Shown here: one piece after another, positions 6,767-15,060 of the stretch | Layout of the letters: every line of letters begins with the position of its first letter | How positions within the stretch are numbered: the stretch's first letter is position 1 | Source of the DNA: Bacteriovoracaceae bacterium | Lineage (GTDB): Bacteria > Bdellovibrionota > Bacteriovoracia > Bacteriovoracales > Bacteriovoracaceae | Reading direction: 5' to 3' | Length of the DNA: 42,035 nt | Assembly: GCA_019752535.1 (NCBI GenBank) | Contig: JAIEMA010000014.1 | Span: 1 to 42,035, forward strand | The notes under the pieces: generated by a model | The model's input: the letters and a program-made list of their open reading frames with translations, nothing else | Database searches by the model: none | What the model was told of the DNA's origin: nothing | Made by a program: the position numbers and the translations under genes

Positions 6767-7753
6767 TTAGATTTTAATTGTAACAACCTTTGTGATAATC
6801 CAAAAGCCTGTACAACTGAGAGCTACAATCAGGATAAACATGATTATGCCTAGTGGAGTTGTAAATAGAACTCTCAAATAGTCAGGATCAGATGATCCAT
6901 TAATAGCAATCTGTGCGTAAGGCATGGCAAAAATCACAAGCCCCTGGAACATACCTTGGGCGACATAAGTCTCAATTTTTTGCTGCAGACGAACACGTTC
7001 TCTAATAACAAAAACAATTGTATCGAATACTTCAGCTAAGTTACCGCCTGTTTCGCGCAGAATATTAACCGAAGTCACAAACATTTCATTATCCTGAGTT
7101 TTGACTCTTTTGTTCAGATTCTCCAAAGCTTCCTCGAGGGGGACACCGATTTTTGCTTGCTGAAGAATAAGATTAAATTCCTGACTGACAGGAGCGGGCA
7201 TCTCATCTACAACCATGCCAACAGCTTGGGGCATTGAGAGACCAGCTCTAATTCCATTGGCCAACAAATTTAGTGCGTCTACCATTTGAGTTTGATATAG
7301 CTTCACTCTTCGTTGCTCCATGTAGTCAACAATGGGCTTAGGTAACTTCCAACCAATAAAAGCAAGCACACCACCCAAGAGTGCGCCACCTAGGAACATG
7401 CCAAAAAAGGCAAATATCCCGAAAACGAAAAAACCGAATCCGAAAGAAACACTTAAAAGCGCAATCGTCACTCTGGTGGGCGCGACTTCAATGTGCATAA
7501 TTTCAAATTTTTGAAGAATATAATCTCTTGTCCCATACGTTTGATCTTCAATCCAAGCAAACAACTTTTGTGAATATCTATACGTTACACCAAAAAAAAG
7601 TAACCCTATTGCTGCCAGTAAACCCTTTGACCCCAAGACATCCACGAGAAAGCTAAATGATTTCGTGACTGGCTCCTTAGGAGCAGGTTTGTCTTGTGCA
7701 AAAACCATCAAGGAGTAAAACAAATTTAAAATGATAAAAATTAATGTTTTCAT
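6767..7753 (-). CDS. tadB: Tad pilus inner-membrane platform protein TadB
   Basis: A 328-aa protein with a type II secretion F domain. The cytoplasmic half contains QMVDALNLLANGIRAGLSMPQA, then EFNLILQQAKIGVPLEEAL and the conserved ILRETGGNLAEVFDTI. Hydrophobic segments lie at about 45-60, 95-135, 265-285 and 300-322. It forms the membrane platform on which the TadA/CpaF ATPase acts to add Flp subunits. The N-terminus ([20 protein letters not shown]) looks like a cleavable signal peptide, which is unusual for this family. The start overlaps the CpaE-CpaF stop (ATGA). Most Tad loci carry two such proteins, TadB and TadC. Only this one is present here, so TadC is elsewhere or absent. Confidence 0.9.
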   Translation of the reverse strand: MKTLIFIILNLFYSLMVFAQDKPAPKEPVTKSFSFLVDVLGSKGLLAAIGLLFFGVTYRYSQKLFAWIEDQTYGTRDYILQKFEIMHIEVAPTRVTIALLSVSFGFGFFVFGIFAFFGMFLGGALLGGVLAFIGWKLPKPIVDYMEQRRVKLYQTQMVDALNLLANGIRAGLSMPQAVGMVVDEMPAPVSQEFNLILQQAKIGVPLEEALENLNKRVKTQDNEMFVTSVNILRETGGNLAEVFDTIVFVIRERVRLQQKIETYVAQGMFQGLVIFAMPYAQIAINGSSDPDYLRVLFTTPLGIIMFILIVALSCTGFWIITKVVTIKI

Positions 7754-9858
7754 TTGTTTATAAATAATCCTCTTGGAACTTTATAACCCTTAGCTTCAAG
7801 CTTCTCGATAAACTTAGGAATAAATCCTGTCGCCTGAAATTTACCAACAATTTTTCCATCTCTTCCAATACCCTCTTGCTTATACATAAAGATATCTTGA
7901 AGAGTGATGACATCTCCTTGGATGCCTCCAATTTCAGTAATATTCATGATCCTTCTTGATCCATCATCTAGTCTTGATTGCTGAACAACCATATGGACTG
8001 CAGAAGCAATCATTTCTCGAATGGCTCTTTGAGTGAGAGGAGCGCCAGAATACTGCACGAGCGTCTCAATTCGACTCATTGAATCGCGTGGCGTATTGGA
8101 GTGAACTGTTGTCATTGAGCCATCATGGCCAGTGTTCATCGCTTGCAACATATCTAATGTTTCACCGCCTCGACACTCACCAACCACGATTCGGTCTGGA
8201 CGCATTCGAAGAGTTTGCTTAACGAGACAGCGAATATCGATTTCTCCGTCGCCCTCTAATGAAGGGGGGCGAGTTTCAAGACGGACAACGTGATCCTGAG
8301 GAAAGTTTAATTCTGCCGAGTCTTCGCAAGTAATGATTCGCTCATTCGATTGAATAAAACCACCCAACATATTAATGAGTGTTGTTTTACCTGATCCAGT
8401 ACCACCAGAAACAACAATATTTCTATGGGCTTCAACTGATATTCGTAAAAAATCGGCCATCTCCTCAGTCATCGATCCGAACTTAACTAAGTCTTTATAA
8501 GTCAAACGCTTGTCAGGAAACTTTCGAATTGTGATGACACATCCATCAATCGCACAAGGTGGAATGATAGCGTGCACACGGGAACCATCTGCAAGTCGAG
8601 CATCGACATAAGGTGTTTTTTCATCAATACGTCTTCCAATCGGTGCCACAATTCGCTCAATCACATTTCTGACCTGCTGATCATTCGTAAAAATGACCTC
8701 TGACTTTTTCACCTTACCACTTTGTTCGTAGTAAATTTTCTTAGGTCCAACGACCATAATTTCTGAGATTGATTTATCGGCAAGCATATCTTCGAGCGGA
8801 CCAAGACCCAAGGCTTCGTCGAGAATTTCTTTTACAATCTTATTCATATCCTCGCGCGAAACCAAGACCGTTTTTGTATCTTCTTTTCCAAGAAGATCTA
8901 CGATAACTTTTTTAGTTTGCTCTCTGAGAATGATTTTGGCTTTGGGATCATTTTCATCTTGCTTCTTGAGGTCCATCTCTTCCACAAGAGCTCTATGAAT
9001 TCTGGATTTTAAATCCGTCCAGGCATCTTTAGCTTTCTTTTCGTCTAAAGCGGCATCACCCGTCGTGGAGGGCTTCTTTCCCGTATCCTGAGGTTTAACT
9101 AATTTTGCAAGAGTTGGAAGCACATTCTTTTGAATCAATTTACGAGCTAGATCAATAATTCCTGCAGCAAATGGCGCGTTTTTCGCCACCGTAATAACAG
9201 GAGCTGAACGAGTTAAGGCCGCTGTGCAATTTTGATCATCTCTTGGCACAACACCAAAAACGGCTTTGCCCATTTGCTTGCCAATAACATCAGGAGAGAC
9301 TGGATGACCATTTACAAATTGGTTTACAACAATTTGAACCATATCTTTTGGAAAGAGCATCGTGACCAAATCACCATACATTCTTCGAGCTTGATTCACT
9401 GCCAAGAGATCTGGTGTAACAACCATTAAAATAAGAGTTGAAAACTCTAAAGCTTTAAGGGTTAAAGGTGAGAGCTCACTTCCCCCATCAATGATTGTGA
9501 GCTGATATATATTAGTAATCGCTTTAAGTGATTTCCCCAACCCTTCTTCATTTATTTGTGAAGCGGCTGAAGCTTCAGTAGGCATACCAATATAAGAGAT
9601 TCCTGCTTTATGATCTGCCGTAAACAACATGATAGATTTAGGGTCAATCGCACCATTAAATTCTGCGAGATCTTTTATTGATTTCTTGGATCTTAAACCT
9701 GTTATTAAATTTTGATCGCCACAAGCCTTCTGATCAAAATCGAGCAACAAGACTTTTTGCCTAGACTCTCCGGCCCAAGCCAGAGCAAGATTGGCCGCGA
9801 GTTGCGACTTACCTACCCCTCCCTTACCGCCGATGATTGTAATAATATGTCCTGACAT
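7750..9858 (-). CDS. CpaE(TadZ)-CpaF(TadA) fusion, pilus assembly ATPase
   Basis: One 702-aa protein combines two normally separate Tad proteins. Residues 1-260 are a MinD/ParA-like P-loop ATPase (deviant Walker A KGGVGKS at 12-18, then VLLLDFD), as in CpaE/TadZ, which places the pilus machine at the pole. No receiver domain precedes it. A charged linker (about 260-340, [20 protein letters not shown]) leads into a secretion ATPase of the CpaF/TadA family. This has Walker A GGTGSGKT at 485-492, an Asp box ITCEDSAEL, Walker B-like VVGECRGGE and His box MTTVHSNTP. It powers Flp subunit assembly. The reading frame is continuous with no internal ribosome-binding site that stands out. The start ATG 9858 follows the secretin stop by 16 bases. 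Confidence 0.93.
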   Translation of the reverse strand: MSGHIITIIGGKGGVGKSQLAANLALAWAGESRQKVLLLDFDQKACGDQNLITGLRSKKSIKDLAEFNGAIDPKSIMLFTADHKAGISYIGMPTEASAASQINEEGLGKSLKAITNIYQLTIIDGGSELSPLTLKALEFSTLILMVVTPDLLAVNQARRMYGDLVTMLFPKDMVQIVVNQFVNGHPVSPDVIGKQMGKAVFGVVPRDDQNCTAALTRSAPVITVAKNAPFAAGIIDLARKLIQKNVLPTLAKLVKPQDTGKKPSTTGDAALDEKKAKDAWTDLKSRIHRALVEEMDLKKQDENDPKAKIILREQTKKVIVDLLGKEDTKTVLVSREDMNKIVKEILDEALGLGPLEDMLADKSISEIMVVGPKKIYYEQSGKVKKSEVIFTNDQQVRNVIERIVAPIGRRIDEKTPYVDARLADGSRVHAIIPPCAIDGCVITIRKFPDKRLTYKDLVKFGSMTEEMADFLRISVEAHRNIVVSGGTGSGKTTLINMLGGFIQSNERIITCEDSAELNFPQDHVVRLETRPPSLEGDGEIDIRCLVKQTLRMRPDRIVVGECRGGETLDMLQAMNTGHDGSMTTVHSNTPRDSMSRIETLVQYSGAPLTQRAIREMIASAVHMVVQQSRLDDGSRRIMNITEIGGIQGDVITLQDIFMYKQEGIGRDGKIVGKFQATGFIPKFIEKLEAKGYKVPRGLFINK

Positions 9859-9874
9859 CCTGTCCCTTTAATCG

Positions 9875-11392
9875 CTAGTTAGATCTTCTTCTAAACTTTT
9901 TACGAATCTCTTCTGTTCCAGTAGAAGCCGATTCAATAATTTCTGGTGTTAAAAACATGACGTACTGATTTCTTGAAATCTGATGATTTTTTGAACGGAG
10001 AATTCTAAACAAGGCTTGAGGTGGAGCACCTCCTCCAGAAGCCTGACTTGGTGCTGGATCATCCTTATCATAAGAGGTGGTGGATTGGTTTTGCACAATA
10101 CCACCAATCGCCGCGGATTCTTTGCTTTTAATGACAACAGTGGTTTGAACTTTATTTGTTGTTGAAATGGGGGTTCCACTTGTCGATACTGATGCTGTAA
10201 GTTTCACATCAATACCCACACCAAGCTCAACTTTCTCTTGCTCTAAAATTTTTGGGGTTACATCCATCGCAAACCCAACACTCGCCGTCGACGCTCGAGT
10301 GAAATCACCTGTACCCACAGCAAACGGAATATCCGTTTGCTTATTGATATTGGCTTTGACTTGATCTTTCGTCACGACCATTCCCGATTGCACAATACGA
10401 GCATAGCCAGCAGAGCGAGCCGAATTTAGCTTTGGAAACAAATTAGATATTGTAGCGCTCAAGGTATTACTAGAGGTGCTCGTCACCCCCCCGGCAGAGT
10501 TTTGGCCAAAGCTAATAGCACTCTGATCTTGGCTCATCAAGGGAGCCCATTTAAATCCAAAAATTCGAGAATAATCTTTTGATAATTCCACAAATTGCGA
10601 AGTGATTTTTAACTGTTTTGGTGGAGGGGCAGGGTCTTTCTTTTCATTAACAGAAATAAAATCAATAATTGATTCTCTTTTTACAGAAGATAGACCTTTT
10701 GTATCCAAGCTAATTTTATCTGGAAGATACGCATTAGCGATTGCGACGGCGAGATCCTTCTTATCTTTTGAACTTACCACTCCCTCAAGCCAAAAAACTC
10801 CATTCACAACTCTTACAGTGACATCTTTAAGATTATTTCGAGCTAACTCATCCATCATCTTTCTAGCAATAACTCTTTGTGTCTGTGGGGAGAGAGTAAC
10901 TAGTCGCAGAATATCCTGGTATGTTTCAAGCACAGTATTAACTCGAGTGATATCACTGGGCACGACAATTTCTCCACCAACTACAACTTTACCGCCTTCG
11001 ATTTTAATTTCTAGCCCTTCTACATCACCAATTAATTCTCTAAGTTCTGTCACGACTTGAGATTTTCCACTTGCCGTCACAACGACGATGTAGCGAATTC
11101 TGACATCACCGACGTTGTCACGGATTGTGACAGATGTTCTTCCTGGTTTTCTACCCTTGAAAGTTATTTCTTTTTTTTGAGGGGCAAGCACCAAATCGAG
11201 TAATGATTCATTACCAATTTGAACTTTTGTATTGAAATCAAAGTCGAGTTTTACTATTTCATCTATACCAACAGCGACTTCCAATTCCTTTTCTTGACCA
11301 GCGGCATCCCCGCCTGCTGTCGCAGGATCATTCTGAGCCCAAGCAATAGAACTCAAAAGAAGAGTAAATATTAAAAGTGACCTAGCGACCAC
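9875..11392 (-). CDS. cpaC: Tad/Flp pilus outer-membrane secretin CpaC/RcpA
   Basis: A secretin of 505 aa that forms the outer-membrane pore for the Flp pilus. It has a signal peptide (VARSLLIFTLLLSSIAWAQ). The pilus-secretin N-terminal domain follows (VGIDEIVKLDF, GRKPGRTSVTIRD), then BON-like periplasmic modules (VTVRVVNGVFWLEGVV) and a secretin core with ILEQEKVELGVGIDVKLTAS, VQTTVVIKSKESAAIGGIV and the closing FLTPEII. I chose GTG 11392, preceded by a G-run and opening directly at the signal peptide. A start at 11494 would put 34 non-signal residues in front and overlap cpaB by over 110 bases. With GTG 11392 the overlap with cpaB is 11 bases. Same operon as the other tad genes. Confidence 0.9.
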   Translation of the reverse strand: MVARSLLIFTLLLSSIAWAQNDPATAGGDAAGQEKELEVAVGIDEIVKLDFDFNTKVQIGNESLLDLVLAPQKKEITFKGRKPGRTSVTIRDNVGDVRIRYIVVVTASGKSQVVTELRELIGDVEGLEIKIEGGKVVVGGEIVVPSDITRVNTVLETYQDILRLVTLSPQTQRVIARKMMDELARNNLKDVTVRVVNGVFWLEGVVSSKDKKDLAVAIANAYLPDKISLDTKGLSSVKRESIIDFISVNEKKDPAPPPKQLKITSQFVELSKDYSRIFGFKWAPLMSQDQSAISFGQNSAGGVTSTSSNTLSATISNLFPKLNSARSAGYARIVQSGMVVTKDQVKANINKQTDIPFAVGTGDFTRASTASVGFAMDVTPKILEQEKVELGVGIDVKLTASVSTSGTPISTTNKVQTTVVIKSKESAAIGGIVQNQSTTSYDKDDPAPSQASGGGAPPQALFRILRSKNHQISRNQYVMFLTPEIIESASTGTEEIRKKFRRRSN

Positions 11393-12218
11393 CTGGCCCC
11401 CCGGTTCTAGCTTTTTCTTTGTTTTGCTGATCAGCAAAATAAGTCTTCGCTTCTGCAGCGTCTTCACCCAGTACATCGAACAAACGTGTTCCACTTATTC
11501 TTTCAATGGCTTTATCATCGTTATTTCTTAGTGTGAGATAGATATTTCCGCCGGCGGTAACAAGGAAGATCATCTTCTGCACTTCAAACGGAGTTAACTC
11601 GAGAGTGACAGTGTTGAAATTGACGTACTTATTCATCTTCATCTCTCTCGATTCAGTCTCAGAAGTTTGAAGATTCACGATAGGAACGCTATTTGTAACA
11701 TACAGGCCAGTTGATAAAACCAAAACGTCTTGTAAAACCGTCTTCACTTTAATTCTTTCTTTTTTTCCACCGGCATAATCAATTGTCGCTAACACATCAA
11801 CGCGATCACCCGGCTTAATCAGTTTAGAGACGGCTTGTGATTCTTGAACTTGAACAGAAAGTGCACGCTTTCCGACTGAAATTTGTCTCGACAAACCTGA
11901 CTGGGCTCCAGGATAGGTAATACGAGGACGGGTAATTTGCTCACCAGTCTTAATTGGAACGGCAGCAATGGTGTTGTAGAGTTCTTCGATTTTCTTAAAA
12001 TGACCAGGCATCTGGAATTTGTTCGGAATATTTTCAATCTTCAACTTTCTATCATCGATCAATTCAAGTTCTTTGATATCAACTTTTGCCACAACAACCG
12101 GAGATGGATTTCCATATTCCTCAACGAACTGTGCTTCTCGTCCTTCCAAGAAAGAGTAGACCATAAACATCGCAATACCTGCGATCACTAAACTCAGTGT
12201 AAACGCACGACTATTCAT
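11382..12218 (-). CDS. cpaB: Flp pilus assembly protein CpaB/RcpC
   Basis: A 278-aa periplasmic protein with one N-terminal membrane segment (MNSRAFTLSLVIAGIAMFMV). A SAF domain (VVVAKVDIKELELIDDRKLK...) follows, with the CpaB signature SGLSRQISVGKRALSVQV and PGDRVDVLATI. It works with the secretin in the outer-membrane part of the Flp system. The start has AAGGAAG upstream. The stop lies inside the start region of the secretin gene. The C-terminal tail is Lys/Gly-rich and variable. An 80-base gap separates it from the preceding tadE-like gene, the longest gap inside the assembly part of the operon. Confidence 0.93.
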   Translation of the reverse strand: MNSRAFTLSLVIAGIAMFMVYSFLEGREAQFVEEYGNPSPVVVAKVDIKELELIDDRKLKIENIPNKFQMPGHFKKIEELYNTIAAVPIKTGEQITRPRITYPGAQSGLSRQISVGKRALSVQVQESQAVSKLIKPGDRVDVLATIDYAGGKKERIKVKTVLQDVLVLSTGLYVTNSVPIVNLQTSETESREMKMNKYVNFNTVTLELTPFEVQKMIFLVTAGGNIYLTLRNNDDKAIERISGTRLFDVLGEDAAEAKTYFADQQNKEKARTGGPGGR

Positions 12219-12298
12219 TCGTTCTTCCTTAAACGAGAGAGACCACTAATCAATATGATAGCATGATATTTATGAGATACAGGGGGGAAGGGATTACC

Positions 12299-12808
12299 TT
12301 ACTGAATGTAGCAACTACCTTCATCGATGGCTGATTCAATCGAGCTTCCGCTTGGGAGTTCAACAAAGTCATTGGGAGCACCACTGCGACGAAAAGTCGC
12401 TCCACAAGCACCATATACCGTTTCAACTCTTATAAATTGAGTGGTGACATCTGTATAAGTCTGATCACAAGAGTCTCCTGCTGCAGCTGCAAATGGTAAA
12501 TTTAATCGATAACAAGGGGCCAATGGATTTGCACCGTTTTGTAATTCATTTGCCCAGCCAATGAAAAAATGCCCAAAAGAGTTCCAGCTGTTATTCAGAA
12601 GAGATCCACCATCCCGTTGAGGTTTGGAGATTTGAGAATTATTTTGCATGCGAAAATAGAAATAAGCACGAGTCGCTTTTTGCTGATTAATCGATCCATG
12701 GATCGCATCACCAAGACTGACGACAACCGTGTACATCATTACCATAAAAGGTAAGAAAATAATAAATTCGACAAGGGCTTGGCCCTTTTGATTAGGTTTA
12801 GCATCCAT
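12299..12808 (-). CDS. TadE-like pseudopilin
   Basis: A 169-aa protein with a TadE-type N-terminus: a short basic leader, G|QALVEFIIFLPFMVMMYTV, then one membrane helix and a globular C-terminal part with several cysteines that could form disulfides. GQ(A/S)xxEF is the class III prepilin cleavage site. The enzyme is probably the CpaA-like peptidase encoded in this operon. ATG 12808 gives an 11-base overlap with the upstream tadE-like gene; a TTG two codons upstream (12814) is an alternative. It is expected to be a minor pilus component or initiation factor. Confidence 0.8.
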   Translation of the reverse strand: MDAKPNQKGQALVEFIIFLPFMVMMYTVVVSLGDAIHGSINQQKATRAYFYFRMQNNSQISKPQRDGGSLLNNSWNSFGHFFIGWANELQNGANPLAPCYRLNLPFAAAAGDSCDQTYTDVTTQFIRVETVYGACGATFRRSGAPNDFVELPSGSSIESAIDEGSCYIQ

Positions 12809-13370
12809 TATCAAACACCGTCATATCACTTTGATCCGTGCAGGTACCAGTACTGCCAGTAATGGATAAAACTATGGCCTGACAAGTTCTCTGCCAACAT
12901 TCGGTTCGAACAGGCTCTTTTCCTAAATATGACTCAGAAACATGCTTTGCTATTGTTCCACCAGCTACAGATTGAAAAAAAGAAAGTGGACGCTCAAAAA
13001 CGGTGTAGGCACCAACAAACAAAGCTGCATCACCAGACGATACCGTATGAAATGGATTTATGTGAAACCCATCATCAGAAGCACCAGGAGATTTTATACT
13101 GTCAGAGGGAATCCCCAAACTTTGGATTTTAAATCTTTGAAATGTAGTTAAAGCTGATTGACTCGCAATCGCATGAGACTGACCGGGATCCACACTGTGA
13201 GACTCAACTGTTAAGTAAGTTCTGCTGGCCATAAAAGTTGCATAATGGACCAAGTATCCAACAGAATAATTCATCGCAACGTTTACAAACAAAAAGACAA
13301 TACCCAAACCAAACATAAAAGTTAGGATGAATTCAATTGTTGATTGTCCCTTTTGATTATTCTTTTTCAT
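12798..13370 (-). CDS. TadE/TadF-like pseudopilin
   Basis: A 190-aa protein beginning MKKNNQKG|QSTIEFILTFMFGLG: a class III prepilin leader, a single hydrophobic helix, then a polar exported domain. That domain has cysteine pairs near the C-terminus (TECWQRTCQ, GTCTDQ, NGC). I chose ATG 13370, which overlaps the upstream pilin stop as ATGA. An ATG at 13424 would add 18 residues before the leader and lies inside the previous gene. Probably processed by the CpaA-like peptidase and incorporated as a minor pilin. Confidence 0.8.
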   Translation of the reverse strand: MKKNNQKGQSTIEFILTFMFGLGIVFLFVNVAMNYSVGYLVHYATFMASRTYLTVESHSVDPGQSHAIASQSALTTFQRFKIQSLGIPSDSIKSPGASDDGFHINPFHTVSSGDAALFVGAYTVFERPLSFFQSVAGGTIAKHVSESYLGKEPVRTECWQRTCQAIVLSITGSTGTCTDQSDMTVFDNGC

Positions 13371-13675
13371 GGATAATTCTTTAATGGACCAAAAAAGTGA
13401 GTTGAAGAGGTACTTGAATTCCAATAACTCGGATGAGTCGCATTAGAATAATTTATTTGAGAGTACGGTAGAACACCCTGTGAACCAAAACGATAATTCC
13501 ACTCCGTTGTGGCTTTCATTTTCTGAGCGAAAGTCCCATTTCTGCCTATGAACTGCTTAAATAGCGGTGAATTGATAACTATGTAGACGAGACTAATCAC
13601 CACTGCCAAAAGCAGAATGTATTCAACAGTACTTTGACCTGTCGCTTTTAAAAACTTATTAGATCGATTTCCCAT
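13367..13675 (-). CDS. Flp-type pilin, third copy
   Basis: A 102-aa Flp-like prepilin with a leader MGNRSNKFLKATG followed by QSTVEYILLLAVVISLVYIV, the typical Flp cleavage site plus hydrophobic helix. The polar C-terminus is longer than in ordinary Flp (about 65 residues, rich in Ser, Asn and aromatic residues), so it may be a minor or adhesive subunit. Candidate starts are ATG 13675 and ATGs at 13684 and 13690; 13675 was chosen for leader length. It overlaps the prepilin peptidase gene by 28 bases. Confidence 0.8.
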   Translation of the reverse strand: MGNRSNKFLKATGQSTVEYILLLAVVISLVYIVINSPLFKQFIGRNGTFAQKMKATTEWNYRFGSQGVLPYSQINYSNATHPSYWNSSTSSTHFFGPLKNYP

Positions 13676-14154
13676 CCTAACCATAACCATGCAAGAAGAA
13701 TGACTGGAGCAAATGAAAACTTTGTTCCAAAACTCTCCTTGATGACCTTTATATTTCTCGATTTAATTCCCAACATGATTTTTTCATAATTCTTAGCGAA
13801 ATTGGTAAAAAATAAAAATCCCCCAATCAGAATCGTTGAAAGAAGTAACAATACAAGTGCTCTTGGTTGTAAAAGAACTGGAATCAGTAAAAAAAATGAA
13901 AAAAGAAATTTTGAATCTCCTCCTCCCATAATTCTCAGCAGAAACAACCCAAAACCGACAAAGAGAAAAACAATTGAATAAAGAAATGTGCCCCATGCCA
14001 AGGGGTATTGCGCTGGCCAGAGAAGCAATAGAATCACAAAACAGATGAGATTAAGAATTGACCAGTAATTGGGAATTTTTTGGGTTTTAATATCACCCCA
14101 GGCCACGGCCAGAAGTTCTATGACAAGAAACCAATAAACTGCGACAGGGATCAA
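13648..14154 (-). CDS. cpaA: Prepilin peptidase CpaA/TadV
   Basis: A 168-aa polytopic membrane aspartyl protease that removes the leader of Flp pilins and TadE-like proteins. The two catalytic aspartates are visible: D21 in WGDIKTQKIPN and D80 in the GxGD-type motif MGGGDSKF. It lacks the N-methylation domain of larger type IV prepilin peptidases, as expected for the TadV type. Translation must begin at TTG 14154, since no ATG or GTG occurs before the first catalytic Asp. That TTG overlaps the upstream stop (TTGA) and has a G-run upstream, so translation is coupled. Confidence 0.92.
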   Translation of the reverse strand: MIPVAVYWFLVIELLAVAWGDIKTQKIPNYWSILNLICFVILLLLWPAQYPLAWGTFLYSIVFLFVGFGLFLLRIMGGGDSKFLFSFFLLIPVLLQPRALVLLLLSTILIGGFLFFTNFAKNYEKIMLGIKSRNIKVIKESFGTKFSFAPVILLAWLWLGWEIDLISF

Positions 14155-14369
14155 GGAGCCCCCGTATAACCATTTCCGTAACCAGCAAAGAAGCAGTTAG
14201 ACTTGCAAACACCTACTGAGAGATTTTGCGAGAGAACGTGACCTAAATTTCCGATTGAATCTCTAAAGAACGTATTGAAGCGAGCTGAAATCTTGGACGC
14301 AATGAGGACCATAAAGACGAGAACAAATAAATACTCGACGGCAGCTTGACCTGTGGATTTGTTTTTCAC
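14151..14369 (-). CDS. Flp-type pilin, second copy
   Basis: A 72-aa prepilin with a very short leader MKNKSTG, then QAAVEYLFVLVFMVLIASKI and a polar tail with two cysteines (GVCKSNCFF) that could form a disulfide. Start GTG 14369, with GGA a few bases upstream; no in-frame ATG is available. Its stop overlaps the TTG start of the peptidase gene. It differs from the main Flp in tail length and in the cysteine pair, so it may be a minor pilin. Confidence 0.8.
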   Translation of the reverse strand: MKNKSTGQAAVEYLFVLVFMVLIASKISARFNTFFRDSIGNLGHVLSQNLSVGVCKSNCFFAGYGNGYTGAP

Positions 14370-14415
14370 AATTCCATGGTAAGCTGCCGCCGTAATAGCG
14401 TCAAATTAAGCGATC

Positions 14416-14610
14416 TTAGTTAATGTTATCTAGGATCCCGTCTGCTTTAGAGAACACTTTGTTCACTAAGCCGTTACTTCCGACGAGTTTTTCCTCGATC
14501 ACACCTTTAAATTTAAAAATGACGAACGCCACAACCGCCACCAGGAGAATATACTCCGTCGACGTTTGCCCGCTTTCATCTTTAAGATACGCGGTGATCA
14601 TGTTTTTCAT
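14416..14610 (-). CDS. flp: Flp pilin, probable major subunit
   Basis: A 64-aa Flp prepilin: leader MKNMITAYLKDESG, cleavage before QTSTEYILLVAVVAFVIFKF, then a short polar tail. It is first in the locus and has the strongest ribosome-binding site (GGGGGAG). A sigma-28-like promoter lies about 32-59 bases upstream. Together with the two other Flp-like and two TadE-like genes, the locus encodes five candidate substrates of one peptidase. In Bdellovibrio an Flp pilin is required for predation; whether that holds here is inference. Confidence 0.92.
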   Translation of the reverse strand: MKNMITAYLKDESGQTSTEYILLVAVVAFVIFKFKGVIEEKLVGSNGLVNKVFSKADGILDNIN

Positions 14611-14641
14611 ACTGTCTCCCCCTGCATTAGGTTCTGATGTC

Positions 14642-14669
14642 TTATCGACAAAAACCTGCAGAAACTTTA
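14642..14669 (-). promoter_or_regulatory. Sigma-28 (FliA)-like promoter of the flp/tad operon
   Basis: On the minus strand the -35 box is TAAAGTTT (8/8 to the FliA consensus) and the -10 box is GTCGATAA (7/8), separated by 12 bases rather than the usual 11. The predicted start is about 25 bases before the flp ATG, a natural leader length. Confidence 0.65.
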
Positions 14670-14816
14670 AACGATAGAAAGAAAGTTAACTATTTTATTA
14701 TATCGCGACGCAGTATTCTACGCAAGCAGTCTAACTGTTTGTTTTATTTGAACTTCCTATACTTTCGGCAAAAGCTTTCCATGGCCCAAGGCCTGTAATA
14801 AGCGTAGAATTGGAGA

Positions 14817-14998
14817 TGGGTCTGGGTGGATCTTAAAGTTTCGCCCCTACGATTCAGTTATCGGGAGCAGTCCCTGGTCACGGTGTGCAAGCTCACCTGA
14901 TTTGAAAAAGTCAGATTGTGAGAAGCCTAAAGTGATTACTAACAGCGCCCACCTAAGTTTTTAGGGGCGCGAAACGAATCATCATCTATCCGGACCTT
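14817..14998 (+). ncRNA. ssrS: 6S RNA
   Basis: A regulatory RNA that binds sigma-70 RNA polymerase by mimicking an open promoter. Conserved 6S sequence is visible: GAGAAGCCTAAAG (14920-14932) followed by AGCGCCCACCT (14944-14954) and a CCTAA / TTAGG hairpin. This is the same order as in proteobacterial 6S RNAs. The ends pair over a long distance: GTTTCGCCCCTA (14838-14849) with TAGGGGCGCGAAAC (14962-14975, a two-base bulge), and GGTCTGG (14819-14825) with CCGGACC (14990-14996). An apical hairpin GCTCACCTGATTT... / ...GTCAGATTGTGAG lies in the middle. Length is about 180 nt, normal for 6S. A TAGAAT -10-like box at 14805-14810 fits the 5' end. The exact ends are estimates. Confidence 0.87.
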
Positions 14999-15060
14999 CT
15001 CTTACCCTCTAAATCCATCCAAAAGTTGACGTGTTGTATCGAGAGACTCATCATAAATAT

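Noticed and set aside
9949-10179. Second minus-strand frame within the secretin gene
   Set aside because: It overlaps the secretin core with a low-complexity translation and shows no family features.
10602-11060. 152-aa plus-strand ORF opposite the secretin gene
   Set aside because: It is long, but Ser/Thr/Pro-rich in the way typical of an antisense shadow, and has no ribosome-binding site.
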